A stretch of 64,000 nt of DNA from Paramicrobacterium sp051513965 (GTDB lineage Bacteria > Actinomycetota > Actinomycetes > Actinomycetales > Microbacteriaceae): NCBI RefSeq assembly GCF_051513965.1, contig NZ_CP195847.1, positions 2,542,001-2,606,000 of the forward strand, in the 5' to 3' direction. Below are positions 51,060 to 60,600 of the stretch, in pieces. Below the pieces are notes generated by a model. The model was not told where the DNA came from, ran no database searches, and worked only from the letters and a program-made list of their open reading frames with translations. The position numbers were made by a program, and so were the translations under genes. Numbering within the stretch: position 1 is the first letter of the stretch; each line of letters starts with the position of its first letter.

Positions 51060-52727
51060 TCAGCTCCTGAGCCAGACGGTGGTCTCTCCGGGCAGAGTGT
51101 CGCCAACCGGCCCGCTGGAGATCAGAACGCGTCCGGCGGGAAGCTCGACGGGTCCCGTGCTGAAGTTCGTCACGACCTCCCAGCCGTTCGGGCGGCGGAA
51201 GTGCAGCACGTTCTCCGGGCTGTCGACCCACTCGAGCGACTCCGCAGCCTGCAGCTCCTCACGCAATGCGAGGGCCCGACGGTAGAGGTTCAGCGTCGAA
51301 TCCGGATCGGAATCCTCCGCTTCAACGGAGCGGTCGCCGAACCACGACGGCTGCGGCAGGTGCGCGCCACCGGAACCGAAGCCGAACGACTCGCCGTCCC
51401 GCGTCCAAGGCAGGGGCACACGGCATCCATCACGCCCCGGGTCAACACCCGGGTTGCGGAAGTACGCCGGGTCCTGGTGCTCGTCGGCCGGAATGTCCGC
51501 GACCTCGCCGAGTCCCAGCTCCTCCCCCTGATACAGGTAGGCCGAGCCGGGCAGGCCGAGCATGAACAGGGATGCCGCGCGAGCGCGACGCAGCCCCGTC
51601 TCGACGTCGAGAGGCAGCGTTCCTCCCGAGAGCAGCCACTCGCGCCCCTGCTTGACCTTGCGTCCGTTCAGAGGTGCGAGGCCGTAGCGGGTGGCATGCC
51701 GAACGACATCGTGGTTGGAGAACACCCACGTGGTCGACGACCCGGCGATCTTCGCCTCGTCGAGGTTCGTGCTGACGATCTCACGGAACTGCTCCGGGTC
51801 GAAGTCGGCCTCGAGCAGATCGAAGTTGAACGCCTGACCGAGTTCGTTGGGACTCGCGTAGCGTGCACGACGCTCAGCCGACGCCACCCAGGCCTCCGCG
51901 ACGGCGATGCGCGGCGGGTCATACTCGTTGAGCACCTGGCGCCACTCGGTGTAGATCTCGTGCACCTCGTTGCGGTCCCAGATGGGGTGGTTGCCGTCGG
52001 TGGTGGAAATCTCGTCGAGCTCGGCCTGCGTGGGGAGCACGTCGTCGAGCTTCTTCGCGCAGCCGTGGGCGACGTCGACGCGGAACCCGTCGACTCCGCG
52101 ATCGCACCAGAAGCGCAGCGTCGTGAGGAAGTCGTCGCGGACCTCGCGGTTGTCCCAGTTGAAGTCGGGCTGCTCGGACGCGAAGAGGTGCAGGTACCAC
52201 TGACCATCGGCGACCTGCGTCCAGGCGGGGCCGCCGAACATCGAGGTCCAGTCGGAGGGCGGCAGCTCGCCGTTCTCGCCGAGCCCGTCGCGGAAGATGT
52301 ATCGATCGCGTTCCGGAGAGCCTTTGCCCGCGGCGAGCGCCTGCTGGAACCACACGTGGCGGTTCGAGCTGTGGTTCGGGACGATGTCGACGATCAGCTT
52401 GATATCGGCGGCGTGCAGGGCGGCGACCATCTCGTCGAAGTCGTCGAGCGTTCCGATCTTCGGGTCGACGTCGCGGTAGTCGTCGACGTCGTATCCGCCG
52501 TCAGCGAGCGCGGAGGGGTAGAACGGGCTGAGCCAGACAGCGTCCACTCCCAGCCCCTTCAGGTAGGGCACCCGACTGATGATGCCCTGCAGATCGCCGA
52601 TGCCGTCGCCGTTGGCGTCGGCGAAGCTGCGCGGGTAGATCTGATAGACCGCGGCCTGACGCCACCACGTGGCTGCGTCTGCCTCAGCGGTGTGGTCGGC
52701 GGCTTCGCTGTCGATCACTGTGGTCAT
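51060..52727 (-). CDS. Alpha-glucosidase, glycoside hydrolase family 13
   Basis: 555-residue cytoplasmic enzyme releasing glucose from alpha-glucosides. Start ATG at 52727. GH13 landmarks: VYQIYPRSFADANGDGIGDL, DIVPNHSSNRHVWF, nucleophile Asp218 (GFRVDVAHG), acid/base Glu278 (AVAEAWV) and Asp340 (FSNHDVVR). The QIYPRSF/GDGIGDL pattern is that of oligo-1,6-glucosidase/alpha-glucosidases. It is the last gene of the sugar importer operon and should process the imported sugar (maltose, isomaltose, sucrose or trehalose-like). Confidence 0.93.
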   Translation of the reverse strand: MTTVIDSEAADHTAEADAATWWRQAAVYQIYPRSFADANGDGIGDLQGIISRVPYLKGLGVDAVWLSPFYPSALADGGYDVDDYRDVDPKIGTLDDFDEMVAALHAADIKLIVDIVPNHSSNRHVWFQQALAAGKGSPERDRYIFRDGLGENGELPPSDWTSMFGGPAWTQVADGQWYLHLFASEQPDFNWDNREVRDDFLTTLRFWCDRGVDGFRVDVAHGCAKKLDDVLPTQAELDEISTTDGNHPIWDRNEVHEIYTEWRQVLNEYDPPRIAVAEAWVASAERRARYASPNELGQAFNFDLLEADFDPEQFREIVSTNLDEAKIAGSSTTWVFSNHDVVRHATRYGLAPLNGRKVKQGREWLLSGGTLPLDVETGLRRARAASLFMLGLPGSAYLYQGEELGLGEVADIPADEHQDPAYFRNPGVDPGRDGCRVPLPWTRDGESFGFGSGGAHLPQPSWFGDRSVEAEDSDPDSTLNLYRRALALREELQAAESLEWVDSPENVLHFRRPNGWEVVTNFSTGPVELPAGRVLISSGPVGDTLPGETTVWLRS

Positions 52728-52792
52728 TGGTTCTTCTGCCTTTCGTGCGTTTTCGGTATGTATGCGGGAAACGTGCCGAATATCGCTGTCAT

Positions 52793-53692
52793 TCAGCCTT
52801 TCACAGCTCCTTGAGTGACCCCTTCCATCACCCAGCGCTGCGCGAACAGGTACGCGACGATTGCCGGAGCCATCGCCATCAGGTACGAGGCGAACGCCAC
52901 GTTGTAGTTGTTGCTGAACTGGGTCTGGAAGAGGTTCTGCCTGACAGGGAGGGTCTGGAGCGCGGGGTCGGAGATGATGAGCGACGGCATCATGAAGTCG
53001 TTCCAGGCATAGAGGAATGCGAAGATGCCGACGGTCGCGCTCATCGGCGCCAGCAGCGGGAAGATGAGTCGCCAGAATGTCTGCCAGGTGGATGCTCCGT
53101 CGATGCGTGCGCTCTCCTCGAGCTCCATCGGGATGGAGCGCAGGAATGCCGTGAACAGGAGCACGCTGAAGCTGAGCTGGAACATCGTGGCCAGCAGGAT
53201 GACGCCCAGTGGGTTGTCGAGCCCTAGTCGGCCGGTGAGCTGGATCTGCGGAAGTGCGACGACCGGGAACGGGATGAACATCGCGCCGAGCAGGTAGAAG
53301 AACGACCACCGGAACAGACGTCGGTCCCAGTTGCGCATGATCGCGTAGGACGCGAACGAGGCCAGGATGATCGTCGCCGCGACGGTTCCCGCTGTGACGA
53401 TCACCGACATCGCGAAGCCGACGGGGAACTTCGTCAGCTGCCACGCATCGATGAAGCTTTGGATCGTGATGGGCGCAGGCAGCGAGAAGGCATTGCCGTC
53501 GACGGCCTGGTCGGTCGTCTTGAACGCCATCGTCACGGTCGCGTAGAGCGGAAGCAGCACTGTGACGGCACAGAGCAGGAGAATGATCGTGCCCGACCAA
53601 TTCACACGTTCCATGGCGAAGCGCGAACGCTTCGCGGTTCCATCGACGGTGAGCAGATGTGTGCTGTTGGGAGTTGCGGTTCGCGTGGACAT
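52793..53692 (-). CDS. Alpha-glucoside ABC permease, MalG type
   Basis: 299-residue permease with six hydrophobic segments and the EAA loop ESARIDGASTWQTFWRLIFP. The ATG at 53692 overlaps the stop of the preceding permease (TGATG), so the pair is co-translated. Operon order: binding protein, MalF, MalG, alpha-glucosidase. Confidence 0.93.
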   Translation of the reverse strand: MSTRTATPNSTHLLTVDGTAKRSRFAMERVNWSGTIILLLCAVTVLLPLYATVTMAFKTTDQAVDGNAFSLPAPITIQSFIDAWQLTKFPVGFAMSVIVTAGTVAATIILASFASYAIMRNWDRRLFRWSFFYLLGAMFIPFPVVALPQIQLTGRLGLDNPLGVILLATMFQLSFSVLLFTAFLRSIPMELEESARIDGASTWQTFWRLIFPLLAPMSATVGIFAFLYAWNDFMMPSLIISDPALQTLPVRQNLFQTQFSNNYNVAFASYLMAMAPAIVAYLFAQRWVMEGVTQGAVKG

Positions 53693-54603
53693 CAGAGTGC
53701 GTTCCTTCCGCGTGTGACTGAGAGCTGCAGGAGAGCGACGAGGATCGCGACGATGAAGAAGATCGTGGCGTTGGCCATCTGGTACGCGTAGTCCCCTCCG
53801 TTGAAGCCGGCGATGATGGTCATCGCGACGCTGCGCGTCGACGTTCCCGGCCCGCCGTTCGTGAGTCCGACGATGATGTCGTAGGCGTTCAGGAAGTTCT
53901 TGAAGCCGAGGATCACATTGATCACGACGTATCCGGCGACGAGAGGCAGCGTGATGCGCATCAGCTGCTGCGTCTTCGACGCGCCGTCGATGTCGGCGGC
54001 CTCGTACACGTCCCCGGGGATCGCCAGGAGCCCGGCGATGTAGATCAGCAGGGTTCCCGGAACCGCCTGCCACGCCGTCACGATCACGATCGCGATCCAC
54101 GCGAGATCCGGGTTCGCCAGCAGACTGGTCGACAGGAAGGGGATGCCGAGCGCAGCACCCACGTCAGGAAGCGAGTTCGAGAATAGGAAGTTGAAGACGT
54201 AGGCGATGATGATGCCCGAGACGACCATGGGAATCACGAAGATCGCCCGAAGCCCGGTCTTCATCCGGATTCGCGAGGTCAACCCCACGGCGAGGAGAAA
54301 AGCGATCACGTTGACCACGATGACCGTGGCGATCGAGAAGCCGAACGTGAACAGGTAGCTCTCGAGGATCGCCGGGTCGCTGAAGGCCGCGATGTAGTTG
54401 ATGAAGCCGATGAACTGCCAGTCCCCGATGCCGATGGAGTCGGTGAAGCTGAAGAAGATTCCGATGATCCCGGGGATCGTGATCGCGAGGGTGAACAGAA
54501 TCAAGCTCGGGAGCAGGAACAGATAGTAGATCGGCTCGACGCGGCGCTTCGACCGCGGCGCCGACTGACCGCCACGAGTGACGATGCGTGCGGTTGTACT
54601 CAT
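53692..54603 (-). CDS. Alpha-glucoside ABC permease, MalF type
   Basis: 303-residue permease; EAA loop EAADIDGASKTQQLMRITLP; TM1 starts at IYYLFLLPSLILF. The start overlaps the end of the binding-protein gene by 4 bases (ATGA). No dedicated ATPase is present. Confidence 0.93.
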   Translation of the reverse strand: MSTTARIVTRGGQSAPRSKRRVEPIYYLFLLPSLILFTLAITIPGIIGIFFSFTDSIGIGDWQFIGFINYIAAFSDPAILESYLFTFGFSIATVIVVNVIAFLLAVGLTSRIRMKTGLRAIFVIPMVVSGIIIAYVFNFLFSNSLPDVGAALGIPFLSTSLLANPDLAWIAIVIVTAWQAVPGTLLIYIAGLLAIPGDVYEAADIDGASKTQQLMRITLPLVAGYVVINVILGFKNFLNAYDIIVGLTNGGPGTSTRSVAMTIIAGFNGGDYAYQMANATIFFIVAILVALLQLSVTRGRNAL

Positions 54604-55907
54604 TTCGCGGACTCCTCTGTCTCGCTGTCACGGGCCGGCTGACGGAACGCGAGGCGCGCCCAGTCGGCGTCGAGCGTGCGCAGCACTCTCTCCGGATCGG
54701 CTCCGAGCATGATCGACTGCGCATAGCCGAACACGGGGATCGTCTTCGGGATCAGCACGGACGGGCCCTGATAGATCTTGCTGTCGTTGTAATACGGGAT
54801 CATCCCGGCGATGCGCGAGTCACTGGGGTCCGGCGCATCGGTGGTCGGGGTGAAGCCCAGCTGGGACTCGTTGTACTGCTCGATGACCTCTGGCTGATAC
54901 AGGTACTCAAGGAAGTCTCGCGCGGCTTCCTTGTGCGTCGACCCCTCCGGAATCATCGCGGCCAGGTCGACATTGACGCGCACGCGCAGGTCATCGGGAT
55001 CGTCCGTCATCGGCAGAGGGAAGGTCCCGAGGTCGAGGTCGGGATCGGTCTTCGCGATCTCGCTGAACGCCCACGGACCCTGCAGGTACATCGCCGCCTC
55101 GCCCTTGGCGAAGGCGAGATTGCCGTCGCCGTACGCGCGGCTCGCGGCATCCTTGTTGGCGTATTTGCTGCCGAGCTCGCTGATCTTGTCGAGCGGCTCG
55201 GCGAAGTCCTTGGCGAAGGAGACGTCGGAGTCCGGGCCGACGTCCGCGCCTTCCTTCTCCAGTTGCTCGAAGAAGTCGATGACGTCGAGGCTGCCGCCGA
55301 TCGCGTAGTCGAACCAGCCCTGACCGACGGTCCAGTCGTCTTTGAACGTGGCGTAGAACGGTGTGACGCCGGCATCCTTCAGCTTCTCGCACACGTCGAG
55401 AAGCTCGCTCCACGTCGTGGGGACCTCGAGATCGTGCTCACCGAAGATCTTCTTGTTGTAGATGACGGATGCCGCCATGATCGAGTACGGCAGCGCGCTC
55501 GTCCGCCCCTCGCAGTGACCGTACTGATCCATGTAGGGCTGCAGGTCGTCACGGATGCTGCTCGCAGCCTCGGTTCCGTCCAGGTCACTCAACGCGCACC
55601 GCTCGACGAACCGCGAGACCTCCATGTTGTAGTTCGCGAGCATGAGGTCCGGCGGGTTGCCCCGGACGAAGCTGGCCGAGACCACGTCGACGCCCGAGGT
55701 ATCCAGTTCGACGTTCACGTCGTCCTGCGAGGCGTTGTACTTCGCGACCAGGTCCGTCATGAACGAGATCGCCTCGCGCTTGCTGAAGGTGAAGCGGATC
55801 GTCTCCGCCCCGTCGGCGCTGCAGCTTGTCAGCAGGCTCCCGGCGACCGCAAGGCCGAGAGCGGCCGCAAGCGCTCGCATCGCGCGCTTCATTCTCAGTG
55901 ACACCAT
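54600..55907 (-). CDS. Alpha-glucoside ABC transporter substrate-binding lipoprotein
   Basis: 435-residue extracellular binding protein. Signal peptide MVSLRMKRAMRALAAALGLA with lipobox LTSC (Cys29). Family 1 features include FVRGNPPDLMLANYN, GEAAMYLQGPWAFSEIAKTD and TTWSELLDVCEKL. AAAGGA precedes the start. It is the first gene of the operon and its promoter overlaps a palindrome that should be the ROK operator. Substrate inferred from the downstream GH13 gene. Confidence 0.92.
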   Translation of the reverse strand: MVSLRMKRAMRALAAALGLAVAGSLLTSCSADGAETIRFTFSKREAISFMTDLVAKYNASQDDVNVELDTSGVDVVSASFVRGNPPDLMLANYNMEVSRFVERCALSDLDGTEAASSIRDDLQPYMDQYGHCEGRTSALPYSIMAASVIYNKKIFGEHDLEVPTTWSELLDVCEKLKDAGVTPFYATFKDDWTVGQGWFDYAIGGSLDVIDFFEQLEKEGADVGPDSDVSFAKDFAEPLDKISELGSKYANKDAASRAYGDGNLAFAKGEAAMYLQGPWAFSEIAKTDPDLDLGTFPLPMTDDPDDLRVRVNVDLAAMIPEGSTHKEAARDFLEYLYQPEVIEQYNESQLGFTPTTDAPDPSDSRIAGMIPYYNDSKIYQGPSVLIPKTIPVFGYAQSIMLGADPERVLRTLDADWARLAFRQPARDSETEESAK

Positions 55908-55928
55908 TGTCCTTTCGTCGAGCATTAG

Positions 55929-55943
55929 ATTTAGATACTAAAT
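55929..55943. promoter_or_regulatory. ROK-type operator in the divergent region
   Basis: ATTTAG-ATA-CTAAAT palindrome, preceded by a second TTAGAT half-site (55925-55930), in an AT-rich island. On the minus strand a -35-like TTGTGC (about 55949-55954) precedes it, so it overlaps the binding-protein promoter. The repressor gene starts 100 bases away. Confidence 0.7.
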
Positions 55944-56042
55944 GTAAGTGCACAATTTATCTACCCCCACCCGGTCGGTGCGGGCAGAAGACTTAATTCA
56001 TCGCTACGATCAAGTGGAAGCAGAGTCCGAGGGAGTGCAGAG

Positions 56043-57269
56043 ATGACGCGAGAGCAGCCAGTGTCGCCTCGCGGTCCCCAGAATGCGGGCGCCGTTCTGC
56101 GCTACGCGTGGGATGCTCCTGCCTTCACCGCGAGCGACGCGATGAGCGCGACGGGCCTGACCCGCTCAACGGTCATCGCGCTCTGCGATCTGCTCGTGGA
56201 GTCCGGGTGGCTGCGCGAGCTCGAGAACGCACGTGCCGCGGGCGAGTATCGCAAGGGGCGTCCGGCGCGACGGTATGCACTGCGCGCGGACGCCGGAGTC
56301 GTCATCGGGCTGGATGCCGGTCAGCACCACCTGACCGCGATCGTCAGCGATCTCAGTGCCGGCGAGCTGTCGCGGGCGCAGGCCGCTGTGGACCCTGATT
56401 CTGACGATGCACGAGCACGCCTCGCAACCGCGGACGATCTCGTCGATGAGGCCCTCCGCGAGGCCGACGTTCCGGCCGGACACGTCCTGTGCGTCGTCGT
56501 CGGGGTTCCGGCGCCGACAGACGCGGACGGTCACTCCCCCGAAGGGCAGAACAGCTTCTGGCGCCGCATGAATCCGGGGTACGCCGAGCACTTCGCGGCG
56601 CGCGGCTGGCCAACGGTCGTCGAGAACGACGCGAACCTCGCCGCAGTCGCCGAGGGGGTTCGTGGCCAAGGTGTGGGGGCGGGCTCTTACGTGACGCTTC
56701 TGTCTGGGGAACGGTTCGGCGCCGGCTACGTCGTCGACGGACGCCTCGTCCGCGGCGTGCGAGGGGGTGCAGGCGAGATGCGACTGCTCTCTCTCGTGGA
56801 GGGGGTCGGAACCCCTGACGGAATCGGTGCGCTCGCTCGTGACTGGCTCCACGACTCACTCCGCCGCGGCGACGTGCCAGACTCGAGCGCACTCGCTCAT
56901 CTTCCCGAGGCCGAGCAGGATGCCCGCGCCGTGTTCCAGGCCGCGGATGCGGGAGATAGCTTTGCGCTCTCGATCATCGATCGCATTGCCGACCGGCTTG
57001 CCCGCATCTGCGCCGTTCTCGCGGGGCTCCTTGATGTGGAGAGAATCATCGTCGCGGGTGCGGTCGCGACGGCGATCGGCCCGCTCCTGGAGCGCACGGC
57101 GCCTCGCCTGGCCGAGCTCACGCACCCTCCCGCTCCCGAGCTCAGAGCCTCGACGCTGAGCGACAGCGTCGTGAGCGTGGGCGCGATCACGCATGCTCTT
57201 GAGTACACGCGAGACAACGCACTCACGATGACCGTGCCGGCACAGGATGCCCTGTCTGCTGCGCCGTAG
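56043..57269 (+). CDS. ROK-family transcriptional repressor
   Basis: 408 residues. N-terminal winged helix (FTASDAMSATGLTRSTVIAL, CDLLVESGWLRELENAR), then a ROK sugar-kinase-like domain (GVVIGLDAGQHHLTAIVSDL, VVENDANLAAVAEGVRGQG, GAGYVVDGRLVRGVRGGAGE). The zinc-binding CxCGxxGC of many ROK proteins is absent. It should sense a glucoside or its phosphate and repress the divergent operon. GAGGGAG precedes the ATG. Confidence 0.92.
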   Translation: MTREQPVSPRGPQNAGAVLRYAWDAPAFTASDAMSATGLTRSTVIALCDLLVESGWLRELENARAAGEYRKGRPARRYALRADAGVVIGLDAGQHHLTAIVSDLSAGELSRAQAAVDPDSDDARARLATADDLVDEALREADVPAGHVLCVVVGVPAPTDADGHSPEGQNSFWRRMNPGYAEHFAARGWPTVVENDANLAAVAEGVRGQGVGAGSYVTLLSGERFGAGYVVDGRLVRGVRGGAGEMRLLSLVEGVGTPDGIGALARDWLHDSLRRGDVPDSSALAHLPEAEQDARAVFQAADAGDSFALSIIDRIADRLARICAVLAGLLDVERIIVAGAVATAIGPLLERTAPRLAELTHPPAPELRASTLSDSVVSVGAITHALEYTRDNALTMTVPAQDALSAAP

Positions 57270-57303
57270 GCACCCCCCCCTGTTCCCTGAGGATGTTCGA
57301 GGC

Positions 57304-57309
57304 TAGCCT
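57304..57309 (+). promoter_or_regulatory. -10 element of the pterin dehydratase gene
   Basis: TAGCCT, 6 bases before the ATG at 57316; leaderless spacing. Confidence 0.5.
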
Positions 57310-57315
57310 GGCGTC

Positions 57316-57618
57316 ATGGTGGAACGAATTTCAGCAGAACGGTTCGCAGCGGAGTCGGGTGTCGAGGACTGGCATGCAGACGATGACCATGCACGTGCGC
57401 GGTTCAACACCGGTTCGTTTGCGAAGGGTGTCGAGTTCGTCGTGGAGATCGGGAAGCTCGCCGAGGAGGCGAACCATCATCCCGACGTCGACCTTCGATA
57501 CCCCAACGTGACGGTGACGCTGTCGACTCATGACGTCTCGGGGCTGTCACAGCGCGACATCGATCTGGCAACGCAGATCTCGGTCGCGGCACGCAACCTC
57601 GAGATTCCTACCGAGTAG
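57316..57618 (+). CDS. 4a-hydroxytetrahydrobiopterin dehydratase (PCD/DCoH)
   Basis: 100-residue enzyme that dehydrates 4a-carbinolamine pterin. The family signature is EEANHHPDVDLRYPNVTVTL followed by STHDVSGLSQRDIDLATQI, with the paired His residues of the active site. No phenylalanine hydroxylase gene is near; in many bacteria the protein is kept for molybdopterin or folate-related metabolism. The ATG at 57316 is set by the leaderless -10. Confidence 0.9.
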   Translation: MVERISAERFAAESGVEDWHADDDHARARFNTGSFAKGVEFVVEIGKLAEEANHHPDVDLRYPNVTVTLSTHDVSGLSQRDIDLATQISVAARNLEIPTE

Positions 57619-57628
57619 GCGGACGAAC

Positions 57629-60600
57629 TCAGACGACTCCCGTACGAGGAGCCGTCAGAGAATGCTGCGCGGCGTCGACCATCGTGATGAATGCGCTCAA
57701 TTGAGCCACCTCGTCTGGGGTGCTCGGCAGATACTCCGTGAGCGCCGGTGAGTACACGAGGTGGGCCGCCCATTGCGCCCGGGAGATCGAGACGTTCAGT
57801 CGGTTCTTCATGAGCAGGAAGCCCATACCTCGGGGCACCTCGACCGGGTCGGATGCCGCGAGGCTGATGATCGAAATCACGGCCTCCTGCCCCTGGAACT
57901 TGTCGACCGTGCCAACTCTCACGTCGGCAAAGCCTGCGGTATCGAGCGCCTCACGAATCTCGGCGACCTGCGCGTTGTAGGGGGAGACGACGATGATGTC
58001 TCTCTCCGTGAGCGGGTCGGAAGCTCGTTCCTCGCTCGGGTCCGTCCACAGAAGCCCGAGGTGATCGCGCACGATATCGACGACGTGACTGGCCTCCTCA
58101 GCGGAGGATGTCGCGTTGCCGACGTGCTCGACCGGATGAACGTGCAGGCCGGGCGAGACATGCTCAAGACGTCGATCACCCGCGCACTCATGGGACCGCA
58201 GAGCACCTTCGTATGAGAGCGCTGAGACGACCTCGGTGACTTCATCGCGCATGCGACGGCTCTCGGCGAGGAAGTAACCGAGGTCGTCGGGAAGCACGTC
58301 GTGTCCGGCACTCACCCACCCCAGCGCCGATTCGTCGACGGGCTCCGGGTGCGTGCCCTGGCTCACCTGCGGCAGCTGCTGAGGGTCGCCGAGAAGAACG
58401 AGGTTGCGCGCGGCGACGCTCGCGGCGATGGTCGAACCGAGTGAGTACTGGCCCGCTTCGTCGACGACGAGAAGGTCGAGCGAGCGTTTGCCGAATCGTG
58501 CGGGGTTGCTGAAGTCCCAGGCGGTTCCGCCGATGACGTACCCCGTCGCGTCGTGGTCGAGATCGAATGTCAGGTACTGCTTCTTATCAAGCGGCGTGAA
58601 TGCGTGATTGTCGGCGTCGTCGCCCGCTTTGAGCGCCTTTCCGACGAGCTCCGCATCGAGCCCGGCACTCGTCACAACTCGATCGAGTACGTTCTCGACG
58701 ACGGCGTGCGACTGCGAGACGACCCCGATCTTCCACTTGTGCCTGCGAACGAGCTCGGCGATGAGGTGAGAGGCCAGATACGTCTTGCCGGTTCCGGGAG
58801 GGCCCTGCACCGCGAGATACGACTCGTCAAGATCGAGGACCGCGTTTGTAACGTCGCGGAGGTTGTCACCCGTGCGCGGCAGAGTGCCGCTGTGTGTGCG
58901 CGGCGGGACACGACGGAGCAGATCGAGCACGGGCTCGGCCGGCAGCGCCACGGCGATATCCGCGGGGTCGGAGTCGGGAGTCACCCCTGCCTCGTCGAGA
59001 GCATCGACGATGTTCTGCCCCCACCAGGCGATCGCGTCGACCTGGGTTCCGGGGCGTGGCGGGCTCTCGGGTGTGAGCGCGACGGGCATGACGCTGTAGG
59101 GATCGACGTCGCGCGCGAGGGTCTCCTCGAGCAGTATCCGCCCGTCATCGAGCACCTCGAGAATCGTGACCTGTCGAGCCACGCGAGCGCCGGGGTCGCT
59201 GCGCGCGTCAGACCATGGCGCCGGCTGCTCATACAGCGCGAAAGGCTTCGCGCCGGGCTTGACGGTGCTGCCCGGCGCCCATGAGCCGCGCACGATGAGG
59301 TGCCTCCGGTCGCTGCGCTGCCGGCCCTCGCGGTACCAGTCGGCGTCGAGAACGGCCCGATCGATCACGAAGCAGTCACGGGTGTCGGCCCAATCGTCGA
59401 TCGGGTCGACGAGCCGCGAGAAGTGCGCCCACCAGAAGCTCTTCTGCTCACGGCGGTGGTAGTCGATGGCGGCCGCGGAGATGGCGAGGGCGGCCTGATC
59501 AGCGGTTCGCTCAGGATCGAGCGGGTCTCCGGCGTATCGGATGAGCGCGTCATGCAGCGGCGATGGTTCGATGTCGACCTCGTCGCGGTCCGCGGCACCG
59601 AGCGGCGTCACACCGGCCTCGCGTGCGAAGCCGAGCAGCCAGTCACGCAGCCGCATGGTGGAGACGCAGTCGTACTCGTTGTAGTCGGCGATGGACTCGA
59701 GCATGCGCTGCGCTTCAGCCGCGGCATCCGTGTCACCTGCCTCGCCCGCCGCGCGGAGCTCGCTCAGCTCGGCATACTCCGTGATCGAGTCGCCCGCCGT
59801 CGTGACATAGCCCTCGCGCTGCTCGTCGCCCATGTAGAGCGGCTCAAGCTTCTTGATGGAGTACGACCGCGAGCCGACGCGGATGCTGTGCTTCACGATC
59901 GGATACAGATCGACGAGCACGTGAGCGCGCAGCAGCTCGTCTACTGCCGCTTCGCCGACGCCGTGACGGGCGGCAATCGAGAGGAGGTGGGTCCGCTCGT
60001 ATGAGGCGTAGTGGTAGATGTGCATGTTCGGATGCTTCGACCGACGGTCGCGGACGTACTCGAGGAAGTCGAGCAGCGCCTGGCGCTCCTCGCCGAAGCT
60101 GTGTGCCCAGAACGCACGGAACGTTCCGTCCGGTTCGATCAGGCCGAACAGGTAGTCGAGACCCCACTCGGTCGTTCCGTCGGCCCGTTGCTCACCGTAG
60201 AGCGGGTCGCCCTCGAAGTCGAAGAAGATGTCGCCCTCGTCGGGCTCGGGAATCGCGGCAAGCGCTTCGGGAGCGAAGACGCGAACGGCGGGCATCGCGG
60301 CCTCGTCACCCGGACGGTGCGCGGACTCAAGCTGGAGCCGAGCCTGCTCGCGAAGCCCGGTGAAGGTGGAGTCCGTCATATCGGGAACCGGGCCGGATGC
60401 CTCCGCGAGCGCGTCGATCGTCTCGATTCCCGCGTCGCGCAGCCGCCCGCGCTGTCGCACGCTGAGACCGGCCACGAGCAGAACGTCGCGGTGCTCGTGA
60501 ACCGCGGCTTCGCAGAGATCGCAGCGGCCGCACGCCGCATACGTCGGCGCACCCCAAGCGAGGGGCTCCGCCTCAGCGAGCCGCTCGTCGATGATGCGCT

